Positions 32,842 to 42,188 of a stretch of 64,000 nt of DNA are shown piece after piece. The notes below the pieces were generated by a model. The model was not told the DNA's origin, did not search any database, and saw only the letters and a program-made list of their open reading frames with translations. Position numbers and translations under genes: made by a program. The number at the start of each line of letters is the position of its first letter. Positions within the stretch are counted from its first letter, which is position 1. This DNA is from Aliiglaciecola sp041538045 (GTDB lineage Bacteria; Pseudomonadota; Gammaproteobacteria; Enterobacterales; Alteromonadaceae): positions 248,001-312,000 of the forward strand of contig NZ_JBGOSE010000001.1 of assembly GCF_041538045.1 (NCBI RefSeq), given 5' to 3'.

Positions 32842-33759
32842 ATGAGAGATAGAAACAGTATTTATTACAAGCAAGTGCAGTTATTGATGCAGGTTTTGCC
32901 CTTTGTCGCCAAGCAAGAGTGCTTTGCGCTTAAAGGCGGTACGGCGATTAATCTCTTTGTCAGAGAGTTTCCGCGTTTGTCGGTTGATATTGATTTGGTT
33001 TATCTACCCATGAAAGGCCGTGATGCAGCATTGCAGGAAATCAGCGATGCATTAGATGCCATAAGAGCAGATTTAAAAGCCGCGTTTAAAGATATAGAGC
33101 TTACAGAAGCCTATAAATCAAAGCGCGATGCACTGAGATTAATCGTTGGCCGTAATGGCGTGCAGATTAAAGTGGAGTTATCGCCCGTATTACGTGGCAC
33201 GGTTTACGATCCGCAATTGATGGAAGTATGCGCCGCCGTAGAAAATGAATTTGGTTATGCAGAAGTGCCTGTGGTGGCCTTGGCTGATCTTTATGCTGGC
33301 AAAATATGCGCCGCACTGGATAGGCAGCACCCAAGAGACTTGTTTGATGTGAAGTGGCTCTTGGAAAATGAAGGTATGACGGATGAGATACGAAAAGCAC
33401 TAATAATCTATCTCTCAAGTCACAATCGGCCGATGGCCGAATTGTTAAGGCCGCAATTTAAAGATATAGCGGCTATTTATGCAGGTGAATTTACAAATAT
33501 GGCCGAGACGGACGTACCGCTTGAAGAGCTGGTGGCCGTGAGAGAGCGTTTGGTAGAGCTTATTCACCAAGGGCTAACCGATAGTGAGAAAGGCTTTTTA
33601 CTGTCGTTTAAAAACCGTGAGCCGGATTGGGCGTTGCTTGGTCTTGATTATGTAAGTGAGCTTCCGGCCATTAAATGGAAACAGATTAATCTGGCCAAAA
33701 TGCCAGATGACAAACATAAGCTAGCGCTAGAAAAGCTAAAAGAAGTACTGAATGTTTGA
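32842..33759 (+). CDS. AbiEii/AbiGii-family nucleotidyltransferase toxin (MosT-like)
   Basis: A 305-residue toxin of the DNA polymerase beta-like nucleotidyltransferase group (DUF1814). The motif order fits: GGTAINLF (residues 32-39), RLSVDIDLVY (metal-binding Asp49 and Asp51), QIKVELSP (third motif), and DLYAGKICAALDRQHPRDLFDVKWLLE (fourth motif). Related AbiEii toxins use nucleotides, with MenT relatives modifying tRNA ends. The target here is unknown. All key acidic residues are present, so the toxin looks intact. Paired with the AbiEi gene just upstream. Confidence 0.88.
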   Translation: MRDRNSIYYKQVQLLMQVLPFVAKQECFALKGGTAINLFVREFPRLSVDIDLVYLPMKGRDAALQEISDALDAIRADLKAAFKDIELTEAYKSKRDALRLIVGRNGVQIKVELSPVLRGTVYDPQLMEVCAAVENEFGYAEVPVVALADLYAGKICAALDRQHPRDLFDVKWLLENEGMTDEIRKALIIYLSSHNRPMAELLRPQFKDIAAIYAGEFTNMAETDVPLEELVAVRERLVELIHQGLTDSEKGFLLSFKNREPDWALLGLDYVSELPAIKWKQINLAKMPDDKHKLALEKLKEVLNV

Positions 33760-33900
33760 TTTATAGTACTTAGTTATTTTGCTAGAATAGCGCTCAAATT
33801 TTTCAATGCTTTGATGGGAGGTTTTGCTGGCTGTAGGCCGTGGCAATCTGCTTGGGCTCTTTATTGAGTGAAACATCGGGGCTTAGAGTTAACTTTATTT

Positions 33901-33924
33901 TTTTGTACAAATAGTTGTACAAAA
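33901..33924 (+). promoter_or_regulatory. perfect inverted repeat in the new prfC leader
   Basis: Arms TTTTGTACAA and TTGTACAAAA flank ATAG, ending 15 bp before the prfC ATG. It could be a regulator site or an mRNA hairpin near the ribosome site (GGGA). Confidence 0.6.
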
Positions 33925-33939
33925 CGGGAATTTAGATAC

Positions 33940-35526
33940 ATGGCAAACGCCGATTTTCTTAATGAAATCAATAAGCGAAGAACTTTCGCTATCATCTCTC
34001 ACCCCGATGCGGGGAAAACCACTATCACTGAAAAAGTGCTTTTGTTCGGTAATGCGTTGCAAAAAGCAGGTACTGTAAAAGGTAAAAAATCAGGTCAGCA
34101 CGCTAAGTCTGATTGGATGGAGATGGAAAAGGAACGGGGTATTTCTGTGACAACCTCGGTGATGCAATTTCCATATAAAGATCACCTAGTGAATCTACTC
34201 GATACACCAGGACATGAAGACTTCTCTGAAGATACTTATCGAACATTGACTGCCGTGGATTCTTGTTTGATGGTTATTGATGCCGCCAAAGGGGTGGAAG
34301 CTAGAACCATTAAGCTGATGGAAGTGACTCGGTTACGAGATACGCCAATCATTACTTTTGTGAATAAGCTAGATAGAGATACTCGCGATCCTATTGATCT
34401 TTTAGATGAGATCGAAGATGTAATGAAAATTAAGTGTGCACCTATAACCTGGCCAATTGGTATGGGTAAAGAATTTAAAGGTGTTTATCATTTACTCAGA
34501 GATGAAACCATTCTTTATCAAACTGGCATGGGACACACAATCCAAGAAGAGCGAATTATCAAAGGTATAGATAACCCTCAATTGGATGAAGCCATTGGTA
34601 GTTATGCTGAAGAAATCCGTGAAATGCTAGAGTTGGTCAAAGGCGCTTCACATGAATTTGATATGCAAGAGTTTTTAGATGGTGAACTGACTCCAGTCTA
34701 TTTTGGTACGGCTTTAGGTAACTTCGGTGTCGATCACATGCTAGATGGGTTGGTGGAATGGGCTCCTAAACCCCAGGGTAGGGAATCTAATGATGGGCCA
34801 GTGTCATCTGAGCAAGATAAATTCAGTGGCTTCGTGTTTAAAATTCAAGCCAATATGGATCCGAAACATCGAGATCGTATTGCTTTTTGCCGTATCGTGT
34901 CAGGTAAATACGAAAAAGGCATGAAAATGCACCAAACTCGGATTGGTAAAGATGTGCGTATTTCAGATGCGCTTACCTTTTTAGCCGGAGATCGAGCTTT
35001 GTTAGAAGAAGCCTATGCCGGTGATATTATCGGTTTACACAATCACGGTTCTATTCAAATTGGCGATACCTTCACTTGGGGGGATAAATTCCGTTTTGCC
35101 GGTATTCCGAATTTTGCACCAGAACTATTTAAACGTATTCGATTACGTGATCCTTTGAAACAAAAACAGCTGCAAAAAGGCTTAATACAGTTATCTGAAG
35201 AAGGGGCTGTGCAGGTTTTCAGACCCTTAGTGAACAATGATTTGATTGTTGGCGCTGTGGGTGTATTGCAGTTTGATGTGGTCGTCGCTCGTTTGAAAGC
35301 AGAGTACAATGTGGATGCATTATATGAGCATGTAAATGTCAGTACCGCACGCTGGGTCTACAGTAAAGATGAGAAAAAATTAGATGAATTTAGACGTAAG
35401 GCTGAAGTGAATTTAGCCCTCGATGGTGGTGATAACCTGACCTACATCGCACCCACTATGGTGAACTTAAATTTATCCCAAGAACGCTATCCGGATATAG
35501 AGTTCCATACTACTCGTGAACACTAA
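33940..35526 (+). CDS. prfC: peptide chain release factor 3
   Basis: A translational GTPase that removes RF1 and RF2 from the ribosome after termination. The 528 residues from the ATG at 33940 match family length. G1 is SHPDAGKTTITEK, G3 LLDTPGHEDFSEDTYR, G4 FVNKLDRDTRDP. Domain II and III motifs such as GIPNFAPELFKRIRLRDPLK and LQFDVVVARLKAEY follow. The first 16 codons and the leader come from the integrated relic, and the rest is the host gene. The frame runs upstream to 33868, but only the ATG at 33940 fits the family and has GGGA before it. Confidence 0.96.
   Translation: MANADFLNEINKRRTFAIISHPDAGKTTITEKVLLFGNALQKAGTVKGKKSGQHAKSDWMEMEKERGISVTTSVMQFPYKDHLVNLLDTPGHEDFSEDTYRTLTAVDSCLMVIDAAKGVEARTIKLMEVTRLRDTPIITFVNKLDRDTRDPIDLLDEIEDVMKIKCAPITWPIGMGKEFKGVYHLLRDETILYQTGMGHTIQEERIIKGIDNPQLDEAIGSYAEEIREMLELVKGASHEFDMQEFLDGELTPVYFGTALGNFGVDHMLDGLVEWAPKPQGRESNDGPVSSEQDKFSGFVFKIQANMDPKHRDRIAFCRIVSGKYEKGMKMHQTRIGKDVRISDALTFLAGDRALLEEAYAGDIIGLHNHGSIQIGDTFTWGDKFRFAGIPNFAPELFKRIRLRDPLKQKQLQKGLIQLSEEGAVQVFRPLVNNDLIVGAVGVLQFDVVVARLKAEYNVDALYEHVNVSTARWVYSKDEKKLDEFRRKAEVNLALDGGDNLTYIAPTMVNLNLSQERYPDIEFHTTREH
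33988..34007 (+). repeat. attR-side copy of the prfC integration site
   Basis: GCTATCATCTCTCACCCCGA inside prfC codons 17-23, repeating 31188-31207 with one mismatch. It marks the right end of the relic. Confidence 0.85.
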
Positions 35527-35561
35527 TATTCATTAAATTATAAAGAAATTAAGCTTAAATT

Positions 35562-37298
35562 ATGAATTTACATACTGTCTTATTAGACCGTTTTAAAGCC
35601 GCATTAGTAGCGATAGGTGCACCTGAAGACGCGCCAGCGCCATTAGCCAAAAGCACGCGTCCAGAGTTTGGTGAATATCAATTCAATGGCGCTATGGCGT
35701 TAGCAAAGTTATTAAAGCAAAAGCCCAGAGATATCGCTACGAAAATAGTGGAAGCGGTGGAGCTTGATGACGTCGTAGAAAAGTTAGAGATTGCCGGTCC
35801 AGGTTTTATCAATATTCACCTAAAGCCTGAATGGTTAGCTAGCCAGTTACAAACAGCTTATGCTGACGAGCGTTTAGGAGTAGAGAAACAACCAGCGCAA
35901 ACTGTTGTGGTCGACTATTCTTCACCTAACCTTGCCAAAGAAATGCATGTAGGCCATTTGCGCAGCACCATTATCGGCGATGCCGTGGTCAAGGCCCTTG
36001 AGTTTATGGGGCATAATGTTATTCGTCAGAATCACATGGGAGACTGGGGTACGCAGTTTGGCATGTTGTTGGCACACTTAAGTGACAAAATAGCCTCTAA
36101 CCAAGTGGCGGAAACCGCACTTTCCGATTTAGAAGATTTTTATCGTGAAGCTAAAGTTAGGTTTGACGAAGAAGAAGGTTTTGCCGACCGTGCACGTCAA
36201 TATGTGGTGAAACTGCAAGGTGGTGATGCCCACTGCTTGTCATTGTGGAAAGATTTTATCGATATCTCAATTAAGCACAGTGAAGAAGTTTACAACAAGC
36301 TAAATGTTTCCCTTACCCGCAAAGATATAATGGGTGAGAGTGCTTACAACGACGACTTAAAACCGACAGTTGATGAACTCATTGAAAAGGGCATTGCTGT
36401 TGAAGATCAAGGTGCGTTAGTTGTATTCATCCAAGAGTTAGCCAATAAAGATGGCGATCCTGCGGTATACATTATTCAAAAATCCGGTGGTGGTTATTTA
36501 TATTCAACCACAGATCAAGCTGCAATTCGTTATCGCTGTCAAACATTAGGGGCTGACAGAACCTTAATCTTTACCGATGCACGTCAAGCATTGCACTTTA
36601 AACAAACTGAGATTGTGGCGCGTAAAGCGGGCTTCATTGCTCCTGAACAAACCTATGAACACTGTCCTTTTGGGATGATGTTAGGGCAAGACGGAAAACC
36701 CTTTAAAACGCGCAGCGGCAGCACTGTAAAGTTAGCTGACTTATTGGATGAAGCGATTGAACGTGCTGAAAAATTAATGGCAGCCAGAAAATCTGATTTC
36801 AGTGTTCAAGAACGCCAAGAAATCGCGGAAAAAATTGGTATCAGCGCAGTTAAATATGCAGATTTAAGTAAAAATAGAACCACTGATTATATTTTTAATT
36901 GGGACTCCATGTTGAGTTTTGAAGGCAATACAGCCCCTTATATTCAATATGCTTACACGCGAGCCAATAAAATATTTAAAGATGGGGCTGGTGATATTAC
37001 CCAATTTGTTGCCAATATTGAGTTACAAAGCCCTCAAGAACGTGCTTTAGCGGTGAAATTATTACAGTATGTTGAAGCATTAAATTTACTGGTTAGTGAA
37101 GCGACACCGCACGTGTTATGTACCTATCTTTATGAATTGGCCAGCAGCTTCATGACCTTCTACGAAGCCTGTCCTATATTTAAAGATGGTGTGAGTGACG
37201 AGCAAAAGAACAGCCGAATTGCGATGTCTGCACTGACGGCTAAAACCATTAAATCAGGGTTAGATTTGTTAGGTATCAGCACCTTAGAGAAAATGTAA
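35562..37298 (+). CDS. argS: arginyl-tRNA synthetase
   Basis: Charges tRNA-Arg. The 578 residues follow class Ia order: N-terminal Add-1 domain (FGEYQFNGAMALAKLLKQKP), the HIGH-type motif in SSPNLAKEMHVGHLRSTIIGD (about residue 125-145), QNHMGDWGTQFGMLLAHL, the active-site helix FGMMLGQDGKPFKTRSG (in place of a canonical KMSKS, as usual in ArgRS), and the C-terminal anticodon domain ending with DLLGISTLEKM. It is 36 bp after prfC and is followed by a terminator. Confidence 0.97.
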   Translation: MNLHTVLLDRFKAALVAIGAPEDAPAPLAKSTRPEFGEYQFNGAMALAKLLKQKPRDIATKIVEAVELDDVVEKLEIAGPGFINIHLKPEWLASQLQTAYADERLGVEKQPAQTVVVDYSSPNLAKEMHVGHLRSTIIGDAVVKALEFMGHNVIRQNHMGDWGTQFGMLLAHLSDKIASNQVAETALSDLEDFYREAKVRFDEEEGFADRARQYVVKLQGGDAHCLSLWKDFIDISIKHSEEVYNKLNVSLTRKDIMGESAYNDDLKPTVDELIEKGIAVEDQGALVVFIQELANKDGDPAVYIIQKSGGGYLYSTTDQAAIRYRCQTLGADRTLIFTDARQALHFKQTEIVARKAGFIAPEQTYEHCPFGMMLGQDGKPFKTRSGSTVKLADLLDEAIERAEKLMAARKSDFSVQERQEIAEKIGISAVKYADLSKNRTTDYIFNWDSMLSFEGNTAPYIQYAYTRANKIFKDGAGDITQFVANIELQSPQERALAVKLLQYVEALNLLVSEATPHVLCTYLYELASSFMTFYEACPIFKDGVSDEQKNSRIAMSALTAKTIKSGLDLLGISTLEKM

Positions 37299-37376
37299 CT
37301 GAGGATGCTACATTTTTAAAATCGCGGGATACATTTGGCGACTAACTGAAAAACCAGCCATTGTGCTTAGATCAAA

Positions 37377-37405
37377 TAAAGGCAGTATCATTAATACTGC
37401 CTTTA
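37377..37405 (+). terminator. intrinsic terminator after argS
   Basis: AAAGGCAGTAT / ATACTGCCTTT with loop CATTA, 80 bp after argS and 78 bp before prfB. T-run is short. Confidence 0.78.
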
Positions 37406-37482
37406 TCCTGTTTGCTATCTGTCCAAACGTCGCTAAATCCGGTAGAATCCACGCCCTAATTTAAAATACTCAAATAAGATTT

Positions 37483-38581
37483 ATGTTTGAAATCAATCCT
37501 ATACAAAATTTGCTAGCAGACGTTAGAGAGCGTAATGCATTGCTTCGGGGGTATCTTTGACTTCGATCTTAAAAAAGAACGATTAGAAGAAGTTAGCCGC
37601 GAACTAGAAAATCCCGAAGTTTGGAATGAGCCATCCCGTGCCCAAGCTTTAGGTAAAGAAAAAGTAGCTTTAGAACAAGTTGTTGAAACTATTGAAAAAC
37701 TTGATCAAGGTACCGAAGATGTAGAAGGCCTTATTGAATTGGCCGTTGAAGCTGAAGATCAAGAAACCTTTGACGAAGCCCAAGCTGAACTTGATCAGTT
37801 GGTTGAGCAACTGGAGTTGCTTGAATTTCGTCGTATGTTTTCAGGGCCGAATGATAGCAATGATTGTTATCTTGATATTCAATCGGGATCTGGCGGAACC
37901 GAAGCCCAAGATTGGGCAAATATGATTTTGCGTATGTATTTGCGATGGGGCGAAGCCCACGGTTTTAAACCAGAACTAATTGAGGTTTCTGATGGTGATG
38001 TAGCAGGGATCAAGAGTGCTACCATACGCTTTGCAGGAGAGTATGCATTTGGTTGGTTACGCACTGAAACTGGGGTGCACCGACTAGTGAGAAAGTCACC
38101 CTTTGATTCAGGTAACCGTCGTCATACGTCATTTGCATCGGCTTTTGTTTATCCAGAAATCAATGACGATATCGAAATTGATATTAACCCAGCTGATCTA
38201 CGTATTGATACATATCGCGCATCGGGAGCCGGTGGGCAACACGTAAACCGCACAGATTCAGCGGTACGGATTACCCATTTACCCACAAATATTGTGGTGC
38301 AATGTCAAAATGACCGTTCACAGCATAAAAATAAAGATCAGGCTTTTAAACAGTTAAAAGCTAAATTACACGAATACGAAATGCAAAAACAGAACGACGA
38401 GAAACAAGCCATGGAAGACAGTAAGTCCGATATAGGTTGGGGCAGTCAAATTCGTTCTTATGTATTAGACGATTCGCGGATTAAAGATTTACGAACGGGT
38501 GTTGAAACCAGAAATACCCAAGCCGTTTTAGATGGCGACTTAGATAAATTCATTCAGGCCAGCTTAAAGTCTGGTCTTTAA
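37483..38581 (+). CDS. prfB: peptide chain release factor 2 (programmed +1 frameshift)
   Basis: RF2 recognises UGA and UAA stops. The first 25 codons (37483-37557, MFEINPIQNLLADV...LLRGYL) end at an in-frame TGA at 37558. Shifting +1 at CTT-TGA-C continues to 38581, giving 365 residues, the same as E. coli RF2. Motifs are SPFDSG (stop-codon recognition) and RASGAGGQHVNRTDSA (GGQ catalytic loop). The frame from 37535 alone is incomplete. lysS follows at 44 bp, the same order as in E. coli. Confidence 0.97.
37547..37561 (+). promoter_or_regulatory. prfB programmed frameshift site
   Basis: GGGGGTATCTTTGAC: an internal Shine-Dalgarno-like G run, three bases, then the slippery CTT and the TGA stop followed by C. 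This is the standard autoregulatory recoding signal by which low RF2 raises its own synthesis. Confidence 0.97.
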
Positions 38582-38624
38582 CAAATAGAGTCTTTTTACA
38601 GATTAAACACTTTCAGGAAAGTCG

Positions 38625-40169
38625 ATGACTGACATTCAGCAAGATGAAAATAAACTAATTGCGGAACGCCGCAGCAAACTAGAGCAAATTCGTAGTGAGT
38701 GTAGCTCTAATGGTTTTCCAAATTCATTTAGACGTGAATTTTATAGCCAGGATTTACAAAACGAATTTGGCGAGCACGAAAAAGATGTCCTTGCTGAGTT
38801 AGGCAAAGTGGTTAGTATCGCAGGTCGTATACTGGCTAAACGTGGTCCATTTTTGTTGCTACAAGACATGACTGGGCGTATTCAATCATACGCAGCAAAA
38901 GATACCCAAAAAGATATTAAAGCCCGTTACGGTAGTTTGGATATTGGCGACATCATCGGCGTAAAGGGTGTGTTGCATAAATCTGGTAAAGGCGATTTGT
39001 ATGTCAACATGGATGAGTATCAATTACTCACAAAATCTCTGCGTCCGTTACCTGAGAAGTTCCATGGCTTGGCAGATCAAGAAACCAAGTATCGTCAGCG
39101 TTATGTGGATCTGATCACCAATACCCAAACCCGTGATACCTTTATGATCCGCAGTAAAATTGTGACCGGTATCCGTAATTTCTTAACCCAAAGAAATTAC
39201 ATGGAAGTTGAGACACCTATGCTGCAGGTTATTCCTGGCGGTGCAACGGCCAAACCTTTTGTTACTCATCATAATGCCTTAGATATTGATATGTATTTAC
39301 GTATCGCTCCAGAGCTATATTTGAAGCGTCTTGTGGTCGGTGGTTTTGAGCGAGTGTTTGAAATTAACAGAAACTTCCGTAATGAAGGTCTGTCAACTCG
39401 TCACAACCCTGAATTCACCATGCTTGAGTTTTATCAGGCCTATGCTGATTATCACGACCTAATGAATTTAACCGAAGACATGCTGCGCACATTGGCCCAG
39501 GATGTTTTAGGTAGCACTATTATCAAAAGCACTGAAAAAGACATTGAAGGCAATGTTATCAGTGAAGTTGAATATGACTTTGGTCAGCCATTCGAACGCC
39601 TAACTATGAACGATGCAGTTCTGAAATACTGGCCTGAAGCCAATGAAGCGGCAATTAAAGATCCAGAAAATCACTTGGATGAGTTGAAAGCCATGGCTAA
39701 ACAGCTGAAAATTAAAGAGCCTGAAGTTGATGGTATCTGGGGCGCTGGTAAATATTTGTGTGAAATCTTTGAAGCAACTGCGGAAGAGAAATTAATCCAA
39801 CCTACGTTTATCACGGCTTACCCATGGGAAGTTTCACCTTTGGCCCGTCGTAATGATGAAAATCACTTTGTTACCGACAGATTCGAATTTTTCGTGGGTG
39901 GACGTGAACTAGCCAATGGTTTCTCGGAGTTGAATGACTCTGAAGATCAAGCTGCGCGCTTTAAAAAGCAAGTAGAAGAAAAAGATGCTGGGGACGACGA
40001 AGCCATGCACTTTGATGAAGATTACATAACGGCGCTTGAGTATGGTCTTCCTCCTACTGCTGGTGAAGGTATTGGTATCGACCGTTTGGTGATGCTATTC
40101 ACTGATAGTCCAACCATAAAAGATGTTATTTTATTCCCGCACATGAGACCTCAGGGCACTCAGGAATAA
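38625..40169 (+). CDS. lysS: lysyl-tRNA synthetase, class II
   Basis: Charges tRNA-Lys. The 514 residues have an N-terminal OB-fold anticodon domain (about 60-160, VSIAGRILAKRGPFLLLQDMTG). Class II motifs follow: motif 1 (FLTQRNYMEVETPMLQVIPG), motif 2 (FEINRNFRNEGLSTRHNPEFTMLEFYQAYADY) and motif 3 (GEGIGIDRLVMLFTDS). Ribosome site CAGGAAAG. Ends at a very strong bidirectional terminator shared with panE. Confidence 0.97.
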   Translation: MTDIQQDENKLIAERRSKLEQIRSECSSNGFPNSFRREFYSQDLQNEFGEHEKDVLAELGKVVSIAGRILAKRGPFLLLQDMTGRIQSYAAKDTQKDIKARYGSLDIGDIIGVKGVLHKSGKGDLYVNMDEYQLLTKSLRPLPEKFHGLADQETKYRQRYVDLITNTQTRDTFMIRSKIVTGIRNFLTQRNYMEVETPMLQVIPGGATAKPFVTHHNALDIDMYLRIAPELYLKRLVVGGFERVFEINRNFRNEGLSTRHNPEFTMLEFYQAYADYHDLMNLTEDMLRTLAQDVLGSTIIKSTEKDIEGNVISEVEYDFGQPFERLTMNDAVLKYWPEANEAAIKDPENHLDELKAMAKQLKIKEPEVDGIWGAGKYLCEIFEATAEEKLIQPTFITAYPWEVSPLARRNDENHFVTDRFEFFVGGRELANGFSELNDSEDQAARFKKQVEEKDAGDDEAMHFDEDYITALEYGLPPTAGEGIGIDRLVMLFTDSPTIKDVILFPHMRPQGTQE

Positions 40170-40186
40170 CTAATCACATTCTAGTC

Positions 40187-40228
40187 AAATAGAGACTTAT
40201 TCTTACTTGTAATAAGTCTCTATTTTTC
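40187..40228. terminator. bidirectional terminator between lysS and panE
   Basis: Perfect 15-bp arms AAATAGAGACTTATT (40187) and AATAAGTCTCTATTT (40211) around a 9-base loop, with T-runs on both sides. The panE stop codon (40203-40205) lies in the loop. Confidence 0.9.
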
Positions 40229-41108
40229 TTATCTGTTCAAGTAAACTGCTATTTGCTGGGGTGGATACCGATAACTTTTCCCCTTGGCTCACCACATAAC
40301 CACTAATGTTTTCTATTTCTGTTTGACGTTTATGCTGCACATCTTGGTGCATAGACGAATAATTCGCTGCTGTCTTTTCAACTATTGCCATGCAATTGCT
40401 CACTAGTTCATTCTGGGTAACAGGCAAATCTAAACGATTCATTAAAGTCGCTATTTCCGCGCTGACAGCCATAATTGTGCTGCGATATTGTGGTTCGGCT
40501 AATTTCCCATTGGGAATGTTATGAATCGCAGTTAGTGGGTTTATCACTGAATTTACTGCCAACTTACGCCATAATACCTGCAATATATCTTCATGCCAGT
40601 TACAAGGTGGTAGCAGTCTTTCAAACAGCCCTTGGAAGTAGAGGTTATCCTCGCTATTACGCAGCCAGCCTCCTTGAGTCGCGCCAATGCCGGTAATATT
40701 TACACCATCTGCTTGGTGTTTAAACGCGCCATAACTGGTGGTTGCAATAATAATGGGATTGTCCGGTACAAGCTGCAAAACATGCTGATGATCCACCATT
40801 CCATTATGTAATAAAACCAAAGGAACCTTAGGGTTAAGTTGCGGCTTGTATTGTTGGATAGCGGGAATAATTTGATAGGCTTTAAGGGGCAAAATAAACA
40901 GGTCACTATCAATTGAATCCGTCACTTGTTGATAAACCGGTTGCAAAACTGTTGCTTGGTGCTGTGGTGATTGTTGTGAAAACTGGCAATGGATTTCAGT
41001 AGGGGACTCAGAGCGAGCTATAATACGATAATCGATTTGTAAGTGTTGGCATTGCAGTGCCAATAGGTTGCCGATTGCACCGTTACCTAGAATTGTTAAC
41101 ATGACCAT
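40203..41108 (-). CDS. panE: 2-dehydropantoate 2-reductase
   Basis: Reduces ketopantoate to pantoate with NADPH in pantothenate/CoA synthesis. The 301 residues have the N-terminal GxGxxG fold (LTILGNGAIGNLLALQCQ, residues 4-21), LFILPLKAYQIIPAI and VPLVLLHNGMVDHQ (cofactor/substrate), and the helical C-domain with VLWRKLAVNSVINPLTAIHNIPNG (the conserved Lys and Asn-Pro). It overlaps the end of the VanZ-like gene by 13 bp, so it is the last gene of a minus-strand run. Confidence 0.9.
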   Translation of the reverse strand: MVMLTILGNGAIGNLLALQCQHLQIDYRIIARSESPTEIHCQFSQQSPQHQATVLQPVYQQVTDSIDSDLFILPLKAYQIIPAIQQYKPQLNPKVPLVLLHNGMVDHQHVLQLVPDNPIIIATTSYGAFKHQADGVNITGIGATQGGWLRNSEDNLYFQGLFERLLPPCNWHEDILQVLWRKLAVNSVINPLTAIHNIPNGKLAEPQYRSTIMAVSAEIATLMNRLDLPVTQNELVSNCMAIVEKTAANYSSMHQDVQHKRQTEIENISGYVVSQGEKLSVSTPANSSLLEQIRKIETYYK

Positions 41109-41470
41109 GCCTTCCGTAACACGCGATATATTCTGGTGAAAATTTCAAGCAACAGGCACGCAACCACAATACCGATAAAGTCAGCATACAGATCTTCCCA
41201 ACTGCCACTTCTATACGGAATTACGTTTTGAATACACTCACTTGCCACAGCAAATATGCTCAGCACAAAACCAATAATCCAATGATTAATGCGTAAACTT
41301 GCTGCAATTGAACAGGTTAATAGTAAAAAAATGCTAGCGTGTTGTATCTTATCGTAACGGGTGTCGAGGGGAATGTACTCTACCGGGATCACCGCAGCTA
41401 TGGAAAAGATAAAGAAAATAGATAATCCTAAGACTACGCCCCAAGGGTGTCGAATATAGCGATCAATCAT
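41096..41470 (-). CDS. VanZ-like membrane protein
   Basis: A 124-residue inner-membrane protein with four hydrophobic segments (about 10-28, 43-61, 65-82, 95-113). It has the VanZ-like features DKIQHASIFLLLT and SECIQNVIPYRSGSWEDLYADFIGIVVA (the conserved E...R...D.xDxxxN-type region). VanZ relatives are widespread in bacteria without glycopeptide resistance, and the role here is unknown. Start and stop overlap both neighbours (ATGA with the pseudouridine synthase gene), so it is translated with them. Confidence 0.8.
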   Translation of the reverse strand: MIDRYIRHPWGVVLGLSIFFIFSIAAVIPVEYIPLDTRYDKIQHASIFLLLTCSIAASLRINHWIIGFVLSIFAVASECIQNVIPYRSGSWEDLYADFIGIVVACLLLEIFTRIYRVLRKAWSC

Positions 41471-42171
41471 GTATTCGACTTTTTAATATTTAATTGCGGC
41501 CAGGCTAAATCCCAAGGTGATAGTAGTGCGGCTACTTTGGGGTTATCTGTTGAGATTGCAAAGTGCTGACCAGATTCTGGCATGCAGTTGATCTGAATGT
41601 GTTGCCCACCATCTTCGAACGCTAATCCATAAGCATGAAGGTAAGTGCGATCCGATGGTGTGCCCCCATAACTGTTATCGCCTATTATTGGACTGCTAAG
41701 GCTTTTCAACATCACTCTAATTTGGTGGGTTTTACCTGTATGAGGTTTAATTACAAATAGGCGTTGTCCATCACCTAACCCAGCACTAAAAAACTGTCCA
41801 GCGGCTGGCTGTAAAACTGATTTTTTAAGGGCCCACTTGCCATCACGTATTTTATGCATATCACCGATGACTGAACCCTGTTTTTTCTTTGGTTTTTTAT
41901 CGCTGATGGCCAAGTAATATTTCTGAATTTTGCGTTCAGCAAAATACTGACTTAACCGACTAGCTGCATTGACGTTTTTAGCTAAGAGTAGTAAACCAGA
42001 AGTGACTTTATCTAAGCGATGAACTAACCAAAGCTTATCCAGTTGCAATTGCTGTTGAATAAGCGGCAAGATGCCAGAATGTATCTGTTCATTTTGAACG
42101 GCTATACCTTCAGGTTTATTTATAACGACAAAATCATCATTTTCAAACACCACTGGGATAGATTTCATCAA
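41467..42171 (-). CDS. RluA-family pseudouridine synthase
   Basis: Converts uridine to pseudouridine in RNA. The 234 residues form the RluA catalytic domain without an S4 domain: VINKPEGIAVQNE, the catalytic LVHRLDKVTSGLLLLAKN (Asp of HRLD, about residue 53), IQKYYLAIS and KPHTGKTHQIRVMLKSL. It resembles the TIGR01621 subgroup of small RluA-like proteins. The target RNA is unknown. First gene of a coupled run with the VanZ-like and panE genes. Confidence 0.88.
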   Translation of the reverse strand: MMKSIPVVFENDDFVVINKPEGIAVQNEQIHSGILPLIQQQLQLDKLWLVHRLDKVTSGLLLLAKNVNAASRLSQYFAERKIQKYYLAISDKKPKKKQGSVIGDMHKIRDGKWALKKSVLQPAAGQFFSAGLGDGQRLFVIKPHTGKTHQIRVMLKSLSSPIIGDNSYGGTPSDRTYLHAYGLAFEDGGQHIQINCMPESGQHFAISTDNPKVAALLSPWDLAWPQLNIKKSNT

Positions 42172-42188
42172 CTCGCAGCCATAACTAA

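Larger units (their letters stand above)
31188..33987 (+). mobile_element. remnant of an SXT/R391-type integrative element in prfC
   Basis: About 2.8 kb lies between two copies of a 20-bp prfC segment. The left side has a truncated integrase whose N-terminus matches SXT-family Int. The right side supplies a new promoter region and a new 5' coding end for prfC, the known behaviour of SXT/R391 elements. All transfer genes are gone. An AbiEi/AbiEii toxin-antitoxin operon remains, similar in kind to the MosAT module that stabilises SXT. Without an intact integrase the relic cannot excise on its own. Confidence 0.82.
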
